Source: Diphasiastrum complanatum
Lineage: Eukaryota > Streptophyta > Lycopodiopsida > Lycopodiales > Lycopodiaceae
Length of the DNA stretch: 64,000 nt
Direction of reading: 5' to 3'
NCBI GenBank assembly: GCA_029204225.1
Contig: CM055093.1
Location: forward strand, 2,890,887 to 2,954,886
Position 1 is the first letter of the stretch. Every line of letters begins with the position of its first letter. Position numbers and translations under genes: made by a program. Below are positions 25,301-34,360 of the stretch, in pieces. The notes under the pieces are model-generated. The model was not told the origin of the DNA, did no database searches, and was given only the letters and a program-made list of their open reading frames with translations.

Positions 25301-26759
25301 CTTATTGCATTCTGGAGAAGTTAGGTCCAAATAGAGGTACCTTTAATGGCTGCTTACCACCCCACATGCATGTGACAATTTCATGTCAGCCTGTTGTAAG
25401 CCAATACTGGCCCTGTGCCTGCTAAGAAGATGAATTGGTGATATATTCCCTTACATTTGAGGAAAGTGACAATGCTCAGCATGACCTAAATTCAATGAAA
25501 ACAGCTAATGAAACTCGTGGCTGCATTTTCAAGCTATGATGTTTGTGTATATTTCCACTTCATATGCTCTATTCTGCTACATTGGACCAAAAAAGAATCT
25601 CTTATTGAAGCAGATTTTGGATATTCTGTAATCAAGCCCTGGTTTTGACCTGGTTAGTGCATGATAGCAGTCCTTGCATTCAGATTTTCTACATTTATGG
25701 TTACTTAGTGATGTTGAAACTGTTTGCAGAGGGAGAAAAAAGCAGAGCTTTTACTTTCATCATGCCAGTTGATGCAGGTGGTTACTTTTCCTAGGAGTAC
25801 TTTTTGAACCTTGTTGTGAGGTGTATGATCCATGAGTTTACACTTCAATGAGGATTTTAAAATTAACACACCACTATTTTGAACTTCTTAGACTATAGCA
25901 GGTCAGCATGGACTACCAAAACAAATGGCTAGAGCTTTGCAGATTGATGCTTATATGCTTACCAAGACCCAGAACTCCAGTATCAGTTTAGTTCAGGCAA
26001 AAGGAGTTTACACCATGGTGTGTGGAAGAATGTTGACTGTTATGATTCATGTCCAAAGTATTGCCCCAAGGTATGCATAACTTAAGATCCTTTACAATTT
26101 TTCTTCATGTGTACCTTCATAAAGGCTTGATTTAGTTCATTTTTTTTGTCAGTCAGAATGAAGGGCATGCTGAAAAGGAGGTAGAAACCCTCTTTGTAAA
26201 TAAACTTGTTTTGCTGGTTCACAGGAATTTGTCTCTAAACAATGTAAGTTTAATGTTGACAACTCTCCAAGGACAACTTCATGGGATGTCTTCAAGCTTG
26301 AAACTTTTACTACCTGATGATGGAGTGAAACGTCTTATAGTAGCTGTTCCACTATCCATTGCTATGTTTAAGAATCAAATTATCAATGTTGTACTAACAG
26401 CTGTGGTATCATTCACGGAGGAACATAAGGCGCATGCAAGCAGAGCTTGCAATCTCCACTTTTCTGTCAAAGGTAAGATATATGACTTCTTGAACAACAT
26501 TGGTTTTGGAGACTTTGGATAAACTCCGTTGAGCTAGGATAATATATATGAATAATGAAACAGTGATGGGAAGCTTGCTCTGTGGCTTACTAGAGTTCCA
26601 TGACAGATCAGCATTCCTCACAAGGTGTTGTGGCAAAAGAATCAGATTACGGTACACTACAATGGAACTTCATGCAATGGATTTTTACCGTACAGCTGAA
26701 TGAGAGTGCTCTCTGTGGAAACTGCGAGCCTGAATTGTCTCCTTTGAGCAAAAGGGAAG

Positions 26760-26818
<59 letters not shown>

Positions 26819-29800
26819 CCAGGTTCCCTCCACATTGCAACTCTACCATCAATTTTTCTTCTAGCCTTTTTCTTGTTTCATTAAATTGTTTATCTACTTT
26901 TGTTCATTCCATCTTCTGTTTAGTTCGGTACACTATGTAAAAGCTATGCTCTTCCTGAATGCATTTAGATTGAACTAGTGATTATCAATCTACCAGTTAT
27001 GACTTTCCGATGCAATGTTTGCCTCCCCTTTTAGATTTTTGTTAATATCGGCTACCACAGTTTTTTAGATGGGGAAAGCCATACCAAAATTTTTAGCATT
27101 CATGACGCACAGACGACTTCTAAAAAAGGCATGCAGTCTATGTGACGAGTTTGTGAATGCAAAATCTCAGCAAGAAGGAAAGTCCAGTTACGTTGTTTAG
27201 GGAGCACCTTTTCCACTTAACAATGTTTCATAAGTTTTTGATTTATGATGACTCTCGAAGGCATATTTTAGTTGACAAAATCAAGGATCTCTAGCTTTTA
27301 CTACTCACGTAGCCATCCTCCTCAACAAGTGCATCAGTTCTAAGTTCTTGCCCGGGATTGTTTCGGCTACAGCTTCACTCATTGCAACAATCCATCCATT
27401 GAGCTTAACCACATTCTTTACCAGGAGCCACTTTTAGTTGATGCTTTACTTCAATTGAGATGGATTATATTCAGTGACCACAAATGTGGTCAGTGGAGAA
27501 TGTAGGAGGCATCTGCTTTTGTGTGTAGTTACTAATAATGTATTAAGTTGTAGATCTTGGCTCTGTCTTGAAGCAATCCATGCTTAAAAAAAAAAATTCC
27601 GTCTGAGAAAATTTGGTTTACTTTTTGCCTTTGCACTTTATATCGTTTCCTCACTTTCTTTCTAAACTTATATTTTGTTGTTTTTACTTTGAAAGCTGAT
27701 ATATCCTGTAATATTGCTTATGGTGAGGACTCTCAAGTTCTGTACTGACAGGTAATTCTGTACACTATGGAACTACGCTTCTAGCCATGATAATATATGT
27801 GATATGGTATGAGGATTGTCCACCTTTCAAATTGAAGCCCTTCTTTTCTATTTTATATTATTTTTCGATTCCAAATTTTGTAGTCTCTGGCTCGTGCGTT
27901 CTATCCGTACATGTATGTGTAGCATGACAACGTGGCATTCCTGTTCATGTGCACTTATTGCAATTTTTTAGGGGCATGGCGAATCGGCCCTACATATATA
28001 CAATGTTTATCCACGTTTCGAATGGGATAGAAAAATGGTCGAATGACAAGACATTCTTTTCTTGCTCATGGAAAGTCTTAAATGTTCCCATAAAGAGAAG
28101 TGGATAGTATCTTTTTAGATTTTGATGCATCAATTGATATTGAACATTCTGAGACATTATATGGAGCTATGGAGCCTTAGCATAAAAAAGAGCTAGACTT
28201 GTGGCTTGGTTTGGAAGGAGGCTATGGCGACATTGTGGAAAATTCTAAAGAAAATAAGATGAGAGCATGATAGCTGCAGTTTTTTGACAAAAAAAATGGA
28301 TAGTAAATATAATTTAGGGTGATTGTAGCAAAGCCATACGGTCAAGGTAAAACATGCAAATGAGGCTGAGAATTCTGGAAATTCATGTGGAAGGAGGTGG
28401 ACTGATGATGGGAGCTACATTAAAGTAGTTGAGTGAAAAATAAATGGAAATGTGGTTAATAGTATTGTAAAGATAGCCATGTGAGGAAGTCCAGTTATGA
28501 AAGATGAATAGTGAAAGTCTACAATTTAGATTTGTTTACCACCCTCTATGTACGAGAGTTGAGACCTTAATAAAAAGCTGCAAATGGAACAATTACAAAT
28601 CTCTTGTAGGGTTTAAAATCTAAATGTGATAACTAATATAGAGAAACATGAGAGAATTACAAGATGTTTTCCTGTTCACTTTGTTAGTATCAGAATTCTG
28701 ACTAGGATGTCTTGAAGAGTTGGTTGATGCTGATTACTGTTCATTGTTTGTTCAGTTTGTGACTGGCGTCAGCTTTGGGTAACAAACATCGAAGAAAAGT
28801 GTGCATACTTACCAGAAATCATCAAAGGAGCTCTTAAAATGTTTGATCGTCCAGGTTATCAAAATGCAGATTATCCAGTAAGAGACCAACTGAGTTAAAT
28901 TACTCGTTAGTTCTGGATGCCACTTTCCATCGAGGTTTGAGATGCAATGTCAATCTGTAGGACAAAAACAGTTTAAGTAGAAGACAACTATGAACATTAA
29001 CTTTTAGGCTAGATGCTAGCGGTTCAACTTTGGACACCGTTTCAACTCTTGACTTTTGTATGGTATGGAAAAGCAGGTCAGAGCAAAGGAGCTGGTCAGT
29101 AGAGGCTTGTTTGCCTGGGCAGATGCCACCGTCCTGTGCCTGCAAAATGTTTCCATGATTACTCTTCGAGCTGAAGCTTCTGAAGATCTGGAGCTTATGT
29201 TACATCTCCTTATTACACATTTGAAAGCTCATATCCACGCATGGTTCTGCTCACTGAATGATTTTTGCGCTTTTGTTTTACCACATATCTTAGTCACATT
29301 GCTTTCATATTTTACACTCATGGCAAATGCATATATTTTTATTGTTCTGATCATGCACTTTCTATTACTTGTGCGTACCTTTTCATGATGTTGGAGGTGA
29401 TTATGTTCTGCATTCGATCCAGATAAGATGCAAGCCTATTTGAGCTTTCACCCTTTTGAGCTTGTATGGAAAGGGCAACTCACACTCAAACCTCTTTGAA
29501 ACTCCTTGACAGCAGCACATCACTTCAAATTGCTTCCTCCTCTATCTTCTCCAGATGTTCTCAAGTGTGTTGGTCAAGTTGTACATGCGCTTTTGAAAGA
29601 AATCGCTTCCATTTTATCTCTAATCAACATAAAGGAAAGTGGAGCAATGCAGCATTCAGACAGAGTCTGTCCTTTTACCGTGTCTTCAAATTTGAAGAAA
29701 GCTCAAATTCTGACTGATCAGCTGCTAATAATGTTGCTGTCATTCAACAATTGATTGGCAATCGCTTTTTGCATTGTGTTAGAAATTCTATTGGAATGCC

Positions 29801-30101
29801 CAAGCTTAAACCCCCTGGTATGGTTCAGTCATATCCTATGTAGGGTCTATGGTATGTAGAAGTATTTGTACATGAAAATGCTTTCTGCAAGAGTGGCTGT
29901 TAGTTTAGGTGAGTCCATTCTAAGTACCTTCAATGGTGCTGGAGATTAATTCTATGAAGTTCTTTTGCAGATTTCTACAGCCATTGTCAGGCTAAATTTC
30001 CATCTGAACTTCTCAAAGCTATCTGTCTCAGCTGTATACTTAATTCTTCACCAAGTGGTAAAGGAGAACCATCCTTTATCAATAGGACTCAACAAAGATG
30101 A
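4991..30101 (+). CDS. Multi-exon host gene, partial 5'; tentatively FANCB/FAAP100-like
   Basis: Ten exons are proposed: 4991-5359, 9005-9111, 11681-11787, 25730-25777, 25907-26070, 26153-26472, 28756-28877, 29077-about 29243, 29513-29817 and 29971-30101. All introns except the unresolved 8/9 join have GT-AG ends and matching phases, which is strong evidence for a real gene. The product has beta-strand-rich sequence ([23 protein letters not shown]), then a charged coiled coil across exons 3-4, another beta-rich region ([16 protein letters not shown]) and C-terminal helices. This order and several local patterns resemble FANCB and its relative FAAP100, Fanconi anaemia core-complex scaffold proteins of DNA-crosslink repair; the match is by eye and unproven. 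Intron 3 is 13.9 kb, packed with LINEs and a Ty3 element. Exon 9 needs a one-base correction near 29723, so the locus may be decaying or carry a sequence error. Confidence 0.7.
8458..8754 (-). pseudogene. Unassigned open frame in host intron, possible Ty3 fragment
   Basis: A 98-residue frame begins near RHVEGDQ, which recalls the end of Ty3 RNase H domains, but the rest has no motif I recognise. Low confidence; it may be chance. Confidence 0.2.
9005..9111 (+). CDS. Host gene exon 2
   Basis: Acceptor TTTTTACAACAG, donor GGTGAA at 9112. It encodes [20 protein letters not shown] and onward to LETHRRLQ. Length 107 bp, entering with one base and leaving in phase 1, which exactly matches exon 3. 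Confidence 0.8.
10149..10785. mobile_element. hAT-like non-autonomous element with perfect 8-bp TSD
   Basis: The 637-bp element starts CTTAGTTCCCCTTTCC and ends with the complement of CTTAGAAACCCGTTCC. It is flanked by the direct repeat CTACTACT at 10141-10148 and 10786-10793. An 8-bp duplication is the hallmark of the hAT superfamily. Subterminal arrays of GGAACG/CGTTCC occur at both ends (GTTCCGGAAC palindromes). No transposase is present, so it must have moved in trans. It carries a piece of an aspartic-protease gene and splits one unit of a tandem duplication. Confidence 0.8.
10344..10595 (-). pseudogene. Captured pepsin-type aspartic protease fragment
   Basis: The frame reads [20 protein letters not shown] then [16 protein letters not shown], the N-lobe block of plant A1 (nepenthesin-like) aspartic proteases around the first active-site DTGS. 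The catalytic Asp is Glu here (ETGS), so it could not be active. The fragment lies wholly inside the MITE at 10149-10785, which suggests gene-fragment capture. Confidence 0.7.
11140..11300 (+). pseudogene. Copia protease/pre-integrase fragment
   Basis: Reads [20 protein letters not shown] then [19 protein letters not shown], the conserved stretch after the copia retropepsin. It is closely similar to the - strand copy at 40353-40745. No other part of the element was found beside it. Confidence 0.75.
11681..11787 (+). CDS. Host gene exon 3 (coiled coil)
   Basis: Acceptor TATGTCACAG, donor GAGGTACC. It encodes [20 protein letters not shown] and onward to LKNAEKE, a heptad-like charged helix. 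It leaves in phase 0 and its partner is nearly 14 kb downstream. Confidence 0.75.
12989..13080. mobile_element. Left end of a third CTTAG / CGTTCCGG MITE
   Basis: CTTAGTTGCCCGTTCCGG matches the termini of the 9827 and 10149 elements, followed by GGCGGGCCC and a poly-A/T run. The opposite end was not found. Confidence 0.5.
13701..13777. repeat. (GA)n tract at the 3' end of a LINE
   Basis: On the - strand this is a (TC)n tract directly after AATAAAACTTTC of the LINE at 13778-16309, consistent with a simple-sequence 3' tail rather than poly-A. Confidence 0.9.
13927..14589 (-). pseudogene. LINE C-terminal region with zinc knuckle
   Basis: [20 protein letters not shown] is followed by [20 protein letters not shown], the Cys-Cys-His-Cys zf-RVT motif that ends many LINE polyproteins. 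A low-complexity Asp, then His/Arg/Thr-rich tail follows. Confidence 0.8.
14650..15576 (-). pseudogene. LINE RT palm and thumb, catalytic site altered
   Basis: [20 protein letters not shown] is the QG-SP-type RT block, and [12 protein letters not shown] is the catalytic block. The usual YADD is YAND here, losing one of the two metal-binding aspartates. Then [21 protein letters not shown] and thumb sequence. Copy C at 17.5-18.4 kb shares most of the thumb. Confidence 0.85.
15573..16200 (-). pseudogene. LINE RT, linker and fingers
   Basis: Two adjoining frames: 15852-16200 (WYDTEC to [12 protein letters not shown] blocks 0-2) and 15573-15797 ([20 protein letters not shown], the block with the first catalytic Asp in FRKAFDYV). 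The linking segment around 15800-15850 contains stops. Confidence 0.8.
16310..16355. repeat. (GA)n microsatellite at LINE 5' truncation
   Basis: GA tract of about 45 bp exactly where the reverse-strand LINE copy ends at its 5' side. Confidence 0.9.
16356..17488. other. No gene recognised (host intron 3)
   Basis: AT-rich intronic sequence between two LINE copies. No coding, repeat or element signature was seen. Confidence 0.5.
17490..18414 (-). mobile_element. Second reverse LINE copy, internally deleted, cut by Ty3
   Basis: It shares most of its thumb sequence with the copy at 13.8-16.3 kb ([26 protein letters not shown]). It lacks the zinc-knuckle region: [13 protein letters not shown] jumps straight to the 3' end (CATCAATAAAGC plus TTTC repeats at 17489-17511). 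Its 5' side is interrupted at 18414-18416 by the Ty3 LTR and does not resume beyond that element. Confidence 0.8.
18416..18773 (+). repeat. 5' LTR of Ty3 element
   Basis: Begins TGTTACGAGC at the LINE junction and ends CTCTTACA one base before the PBS, giving TG...CA ends and a length of about 358 bp. No second LTR is present for confirmation. Confidence 0.65.
18775..18787 (+). promoter_or_regulatory. Primer binding site, initiator tRNA-Met type
   Basis: TGGTATCAGAGCC complements the 3' end of plant initiator tRNA-Met, the standard minus-strand primer. It lies one base after the LTR. Confidence 0.9.
18880..19300 (+). repeat. ~90-bp tandem repeats in Ty3 leader
   Basis: CAGCGCTG recurs at 18963, 19054, 19144 and 19235 (spacings 91, 90, 91) with similar flanks (AGGTCC/AGATCC before, GAGCGG/GAGCAG between). 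These are four diverged leader repeats between PBS and gag. Confidence 0.75.
19688..20640 (+). pseudogene. Ty3 gag (capsid), decayed
   Basis: ATG at 19688; codon 5 is TAG, with further TAGs at 20078 and 20147. The acidic N-terminus ([18 protein letters not shown]), a coiled segment and a capsid-like region ([20 protein letters not shown]) are readable. A frame change near 20395 leads to [18 protein letters not shown], the end of the retrotransposon gag fold. Confidence 0.8.
20641..22037 (+). pseudogene. Ty3 pol: zinc knuckle, protease, partial RT
   Basis: [14 protein letters not shown] is the CCHC knuckle. The retropepsin block is [13 protein letters not shown], where relatives have DSGATHNF, so the central Ser is Asp. 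RT follows ([27 protein letters not shown]), a TAA at 21757 in the place of a Tyr, then [25 protein letters not shown] and catalytic FLDDILVY. Sequence homology ends at 22037. Confidence 0.9.
22038..22990. other. No gene recognised (host intron 3)
   Basis: AT-rich, without sustained coding similarity. A motif cluster with GAACTGGTTC and TTCGAATC follows at 22995-23055. Confidence 0.45.
22995..24040 (+). mobile_element. Two tandem remnants of Ty3 integrase C-terminus
   Basis: 23160-23510 and 23590-24040 are diverged direct copies. Both contain the sequence TTTTCATGTTAACA encoding a [10 protein letters not shown]-like block, and the first also reads [16 protein letters not shown]. These are typical of the region just after the Ty3 integrase core. 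Each copy is preceded by a related stretch (AGGATGATGAAGC / AGGATGATAAAG), so a whole ~560-bp unit was duplicated. Many stops. Confidence 0.5.
25730..25777 (+). CDS. Host gene exon 4 (micro-exon, coiled coil)
   Basis: A 48-bp phase-0 exon, [16 protein letters not shown], between TGTTTGCAG and GCAGGTGG. It extends the helix from exon 3 in perfect register (NAEKE followed by REKKAE). Confidence 0.65.
25907..26070 (+). CDS. Host gene exon 5
   Basis: Uses the second of two adjacent AG acceptors (25905-25906) to keep phase 0: [18 protein letters not shown]. It continues to [18 protein letters not shown] and ends in phase 2 before GTATGC. The other acceptor at 25901 gives a frame that stops. Confidence 0.7.
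26153..26472 (+). CDS. Host gene exon 6
   Basis: Acceptor after a poly-T tract (TTTTTTTGTCAG) and strong donor GTAAGA. It encodes about 106 residues, including [35 protein letters not shown] and [19 protein letters not shown]. The intron before it is only 82 bp. Leaves in phase 1. Confidence 0.8.
26762..26816. repeat. (CT)n microsatellite in host intron 6
   Basis: Uninterrupted CT tract of about 55 bp between host exons 6 and 7. Confidence 0.95.
28756..28877 (+). CDS. Host gene exon 7
   Basis: Acceptor TTGTTCAG, donor CCAGTAAGAG. It encodes [20 protein letters not shown] and onward to [13 protein letters not shown]. An alternative, weaker donor sits at 28855. The chosen one gives phase 0, matching exon 8. 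Confidence 0.75.
29077..29243 (+). CDS. Host gene exon 8 (3' end uncertain)
   Basis: Acceptor AAAAGCAG, phase 0: [19 protein letters not shown], then [19 protein letters not shown] and a helix. This strand-then-helix pattern near the C-terminus resembles both FANCB and FAAP100. The donor is unclear: GT at 29244 gives the wrong phase for exon 9, and one in phase at 29375 would add an implausible hydrophobic run. Confidence 0.65.
29513..29817 (+). CDS. Host gene exon 9, with probable 1-bp frameshift
   Basis: Two overlapping frames share the coding signal: the first ([20 protein letters not shown] ... [10 protein letters not shown]) breaks near 29723, and the adjacent frame continues [17 protein letters not shown] to KLKPP with a good donor at 29818. 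A single missing base near 29723 would join them. Upstream in the first frame there is a TGA at 29497, so the exon most likely starts at the CAG after 29512. Confidence 0.6.
29971..30101 (+). CDS. Host gene terminal exon
   Basis: Acceptor TTCTTTTGCAG; in phase with exon 9 it encodes [20 protein letters not shown] and ends at TGA 30099-30101. A longer alternative frame runs to 30228 but is out of phase with exon 9. Confidence 0.6.
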
Positions 30102-30223
30102 AGTGCTTCTAACTTTCATGGTATTATGCAAAGCTAAGGATGATATATTTTTTCCAGGCAGTTTCCTGTTTGATATGCCAACTTACTGCAACATTTGGTC
30201 CACCTTTGGCACATCTTGCATCA

Positions 30224-30229
30224 AATAAA
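30224..30229 (+). terminator. Candidate polyadenylation signal AATAAA
   Basis: AATAAA lies about 123 bp past the proposed host-gene stop, a plausible 3'-UTR distance. Confidence 0.4.
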
Positions 30230-32879
30230 GCTGCTGCATACTCATATAGGGCAAATCCTGGAAATTTTTTTGTATGTGATTTCGAGGTGGATTTAACAGC
30301 ATGATCCAAATTTGAAAGGCTCTCAAAAGCACTGATGGGCACTGAAAGGCTGAATTCGGTAAGGATATTTCAAGGCTGCAGAAAATAATGAGGTCTGCCA
30401 CTTATCTAATGGAGGGGAAGCTTCCTGCATTTTCTGGGTCCTGGATAAGGCTTGGCAAGCTTCCCATCTGAGCATAAAAGTGATCTCAGGCCCTTCACCT
30501 TTGCAAAACTGAGGGTGGTTACACACACAAGGCGGCGCGTTAGAAAATTCCCAAGTATTCTTCCATTTTTTGAAGCCTCCCCCTATCTATGGTACATGTG
30601 GGCATACTTTCGAGGAAAAGTGGTAGGTGTTTTTCATGTGTTTGGTCTTGAACAAGTAGTATATCATGTCACAAGATATACAGTGTTACAGCTATTGGTG
30701 AAATGTCAAAAATCATGGGAGCTAAAGGTGTGATAGCTGCAGAATTATTTGGAAGATTGTTTCCTCAATGAAAAGTTCAACATTGTGATATGCATTACAC
30801 GCAGATAGCATGTCAAGGCACCTCCTGCCAAACATGCTATGGACATTCATAAAACTGTATCTAGGCATGAAGTGTCAAAATGGTTGCACACACCAAAAAT
30901 TGAGCTTGGAACTGAAATATGAGGTAAAGTCTGAAAGCCTGCATAATTATAACATTTTGACACCTCAAATGGGGAAACAAAGCACATGCAAAAATCTGGA
31001 GCTTTGAGCAGAACAAATAGGGGCTTGAACACCTAGCCATTGTCTCTAGCCTTATCTCGCCATGATGGTACAACTTGAAAGCAACTCAAATCTCTTCATT
31101 CTAAAAACACCTCCAACCAAATCAAGAGACTATCAATCAAACACAAGTCTATTTTCTTGGACCTCTCTTATATACATGTCCATTTAGCCTCAAGCAAGAA
31201 ATAATCCAACCTTGTCATGAGTTGTACAACCAAATGTTCATGATTGTCTCCTTTTTTTGATTTCTTTCTTTGCATGCTTGACTATTTCTGTGTCCCAAAA
31301 GGACTGAGTATGTGCAATCTCAGTACTTTTGTGAATTGTGTCTTTTTACTTTCAGCTACGCCCGTTGTCAGGATAAACATTTATTATGAGATATTTAACA
31401 CAACATTTCAAATAAAAGCATAGACAGACTAGCAGTGGACTAAAAGGCTAATTAAAGAAAAGGACATTTGTGTAAGGGGTACAGACACCAATGCATGGAG
31501 GAAACATAAAATACATTTGGGCTTGCAATAGGAGTTTATTCCCCTTTTGACCGTTGAGCTAAATATCTTGATGAAAAGGGAGCTCAAAATAACATCTTCA
31601 TTTAGATTGCTATCTGCTCAAATCATTTCATGATAGTATTTATGTGAACAATTTTAGGATTCAAGATATAGTTACATTGCATAAAAGAGCATGTGTATCC
31701 ACTTTTAACAGATTAACCATGCTTGAAAGAGCTCTCATCAAAGATGTTGGTATGTTACCATATCAAATTATGAGAAATTAGAATCATATTGTAACAACAA
31801 AAAAATGGTTCACAGGATAATTGTATGAATCTTGTAAAATAAGGACTTTTCAAATGTACCGTATTCATACCAAGAATATATTTATGAATTTTGTAGATGT
31901 AAAGTGCTGACACTCTCTAGTGAAGAAAATGAAAAATGATTAGTTTCCTAGTGTGAAGTTGTTATAGAAGATGACCATTCAATTATTTAGCAATGTAAAT
32001 GACAAAGTAATCATTTATTGAGAAACTATAAGTTTCATATAAAATTATTAAATTACATACAGTACAAAGACAAATATTAAATTCACCTTAGAGCAAAATG
32101 CTAAGAGATTTGACCAAACAAACATAAGTCACTATTTGTTACATCTACACAAGATTTTTTTTCACTTTTTTAAGTCGATGCATTCAAATGTACGTTTTTT
32201 AGTACTTGAGTGTTGGTGGAGCTATTACTTTTGTGACATTGATAGATGATTTTAGCATTTTGAAAGCAAACTTGAAAGTTTTCTTTGGATAGGAGGACAA
32301 AAATTTGGATAGGAGGACAAAAAGAACCTAGTTGTTGTTTGCTATGTGGCAAACTATAGGGCTTTCAAAGTTGATTTTGATTGATTAAGAGTTGTTTTTG
32401 TTGTAACAGTTGTTAATTATTTATAAGTGTGCTTAAACAAATTATGACAGTACCTTATTGTTCTTGAAATATAGATTTAATCTTGTACTAGGCGTTTGAG
32501 ATAGCCATTGGAAATAGGAGATAGGTGTTTGTGATAGTTGTTGCTATTTCCTATAAAAGACTAATGTTATTTATCATAGAAGAAGTGTAATATTATAATA
32601 GAAGAGATGAAGCAAGTATACAATTGATACAAAGATCATAATCATTGACAATATCAGATAGATAGAAGTAGTAAAAACATATTGTAGCTTAGTAAATCAA
32701 AATATGAGAAGATTGAGTTCTAACTCAATAATGATAAAATGATCAGCGGTTATAGGAGCTTATTAAGCTTTAAAATAAATTGTACTATGCATGATTTACT
32801 AAGTTCATGTCTTCAACTTCTCTTTTTCACTCTTCAATGCTTGCTTGCGTGTGTTTTGTACTCTCTTGCTTGTACGCTT

Positions 32880-32880
<1 letters not shown>
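30230..32880. other. No gene recognised
   Basis: AT-rich intergenic sequence downstream of the host gene. Short open frames only; no repeats above about 20 bp noticed apart from a 21-bp duplication near 32285-32320. Confidence 0.45.

Positions 32881-32881
<1 letters not shown>

Positions 32882-32934
<53 letters not shown>
32882..32934. repeat. (GT)n microsatellite
   Basis: Uninterrupted GT tract of about 53 bp. Confidence 0.95.
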
Positions 32935-32937
<3 letters not shown>

Positions 32938-32949
32938 CTAGTAAATAGT

Positions 32950-32966
32950 GCCCGTCGTTGACGGGC
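32950..32966. repeat. Short perfect hairpin GCCCGTC-GTT-GACGGGC
   Basis: A 7-bp perfect stem with a 3-nt loop, just after TACTAGTAAATAGT and the GT tract. The layout resembles the ends of small dispersed plant elements, but I cannot name the family. Confidence 0.5.
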
Positions 32967-33008
32967 AATGGCGGACGTGCATCAATGGCGGACTTGTGTC
33001 GATGGCGT

Positions 33009-33135
33009 ATGTGTGTGTGTGTGTGTGTATGTGCATGTGTTGTGTGTGTGTCATGTGTGTGTATGTGCATGTGTTGTGCGTATGCATGTGTTTACGGAGT
33101 GTGTGTGTGGGTTGTGGATTAGGATTAGGGTGTAG
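33009..33135. repeat. Degenerate GT repeat with telomere-like end
   Basis: Imperfect (GT)n interspersed with ATGTGCATGTGTT units, ending in GATTAGGATTAGGG, a telomere-like variant. Confidence 0.6.
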
Positions 33136-33509
33136 CGACGATAGTTTAGGAAGAAAGTTGGCCGATGTATGTGTGTGCATGTACGTGGCCTAAGTGTGTC
33201 CGTCGATGTGTGTTCACGTGTATGGATCTGTGTGTATGCTTTGTGCATGTCTGTATGAGTGTGCATGTGCATGCATTGATTTCTCAAAAACTCGATATAT
33301 TTACAATTCTCTGGACTGCTTTTTGGGTTCCCGGCTTGAACGCATGTTTGTCTGTGCATACTGAATCGCTTGAAGTCCTGTTTGTTGATGCAAGTTTGTC
33401 TCGACATGCAGCATTGGATGGAATAGATGACATGCAAGACGGAGCTCGTTCGGCGGCCGATGATTTGGATGATGACCGATCTCGCACATCTCGCATCTCG
33501 AATATCTAA

Positions 33510-34360
33510 CATTCGAGTCTTTGGAAAAATTTGAGCCTTTTAAAAAATTTGAAAGGTTTCGAAAAAGTTCTAGTCTTCGAAAAAATTTGAGTTGACAGTT
33601 CGATCCTTCGAAAAAATTTGAGTCTTTAAAAAAAATTGAGTATTTGAAAAAATTCGATCCTTTGGGAAAAAAAATCGAGTCATTGAAAAAATTCGGAGTC
33701 TTCAAAAAAATTGGAGACATTCGGAAAATTCGAGTTCCTGAAACGATTTGAGTCTTAAAAAAAATTCGATACTTTGAAAAAAATTGAGTCTTAAAAAAAG
33801 TTCGAGTCATTGAAAAAATTCGAGTCATTGGAAAAATTCAATATTTTGAAAATTCGAGTTGTATGAACAATTCGAGTCTTTCCAAAAAGTCGAGTCGTTC
33901 GAAGAATTCGAGTCATTGAAAAATTTCGAGTCATTCAGAAAATTTGAGTCCTTAAAAAATTTGAGTCTTTCCATAAAAAATCGAGTCGTTCCAAAAATTC
34001 GAGTCTTTTTGGAAAAATTCGAGTCTTTGAAAAAATCCGAGTCTTTCCAAAAATTGGAGTCATTGGAAAAATTCGAGTCATTGGAAAATTTCGAGTCGTT
34101 GGAAAATTTCGAGTCATCGGAAAATTTCGAGTTGTTTGAAAATTTCGAGTCATTAAAAACTTTTGAGTCATTAGAAAATTTCGAGTCGTTGGAAAATTTT
34201 GAGTTGTTGAAAAATTTCGAGTCATTCAAAAATTCGAGTCTTATGGAAAAATTCGAGACATTAGAAAAATTCGAGTCATAAAAAAAAATCGAATCTTTCC
34301 AAAAATCGAGTCATTGGAAAAGTTCGATACTTTGGAAAAAATCGAGTCTTAAGAAAAGTT
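33510..34360. repeat. 18-bp minisatellite, ~45 units
   Basis: An AATTTCGAGTCATTGGAA-type unit repeats across about 850 bp with point changes and small indels. Because 18 is a multiple of three, long frames stay open on both strands: the + strand reads as an FESLEN hexapeptide repeat and the - strand as SNDSKF and related repeats. No start context, promoter or neighbouring domain supports translation. Unit divergence is highest at the left end (33510-33850). Confidence 0.85.

Noticed and set aside
32834-33193. Cys/Val or His/Thr repeat proteins over GT tracts
   Set aside because: Produced by the GT microsatellite alone.
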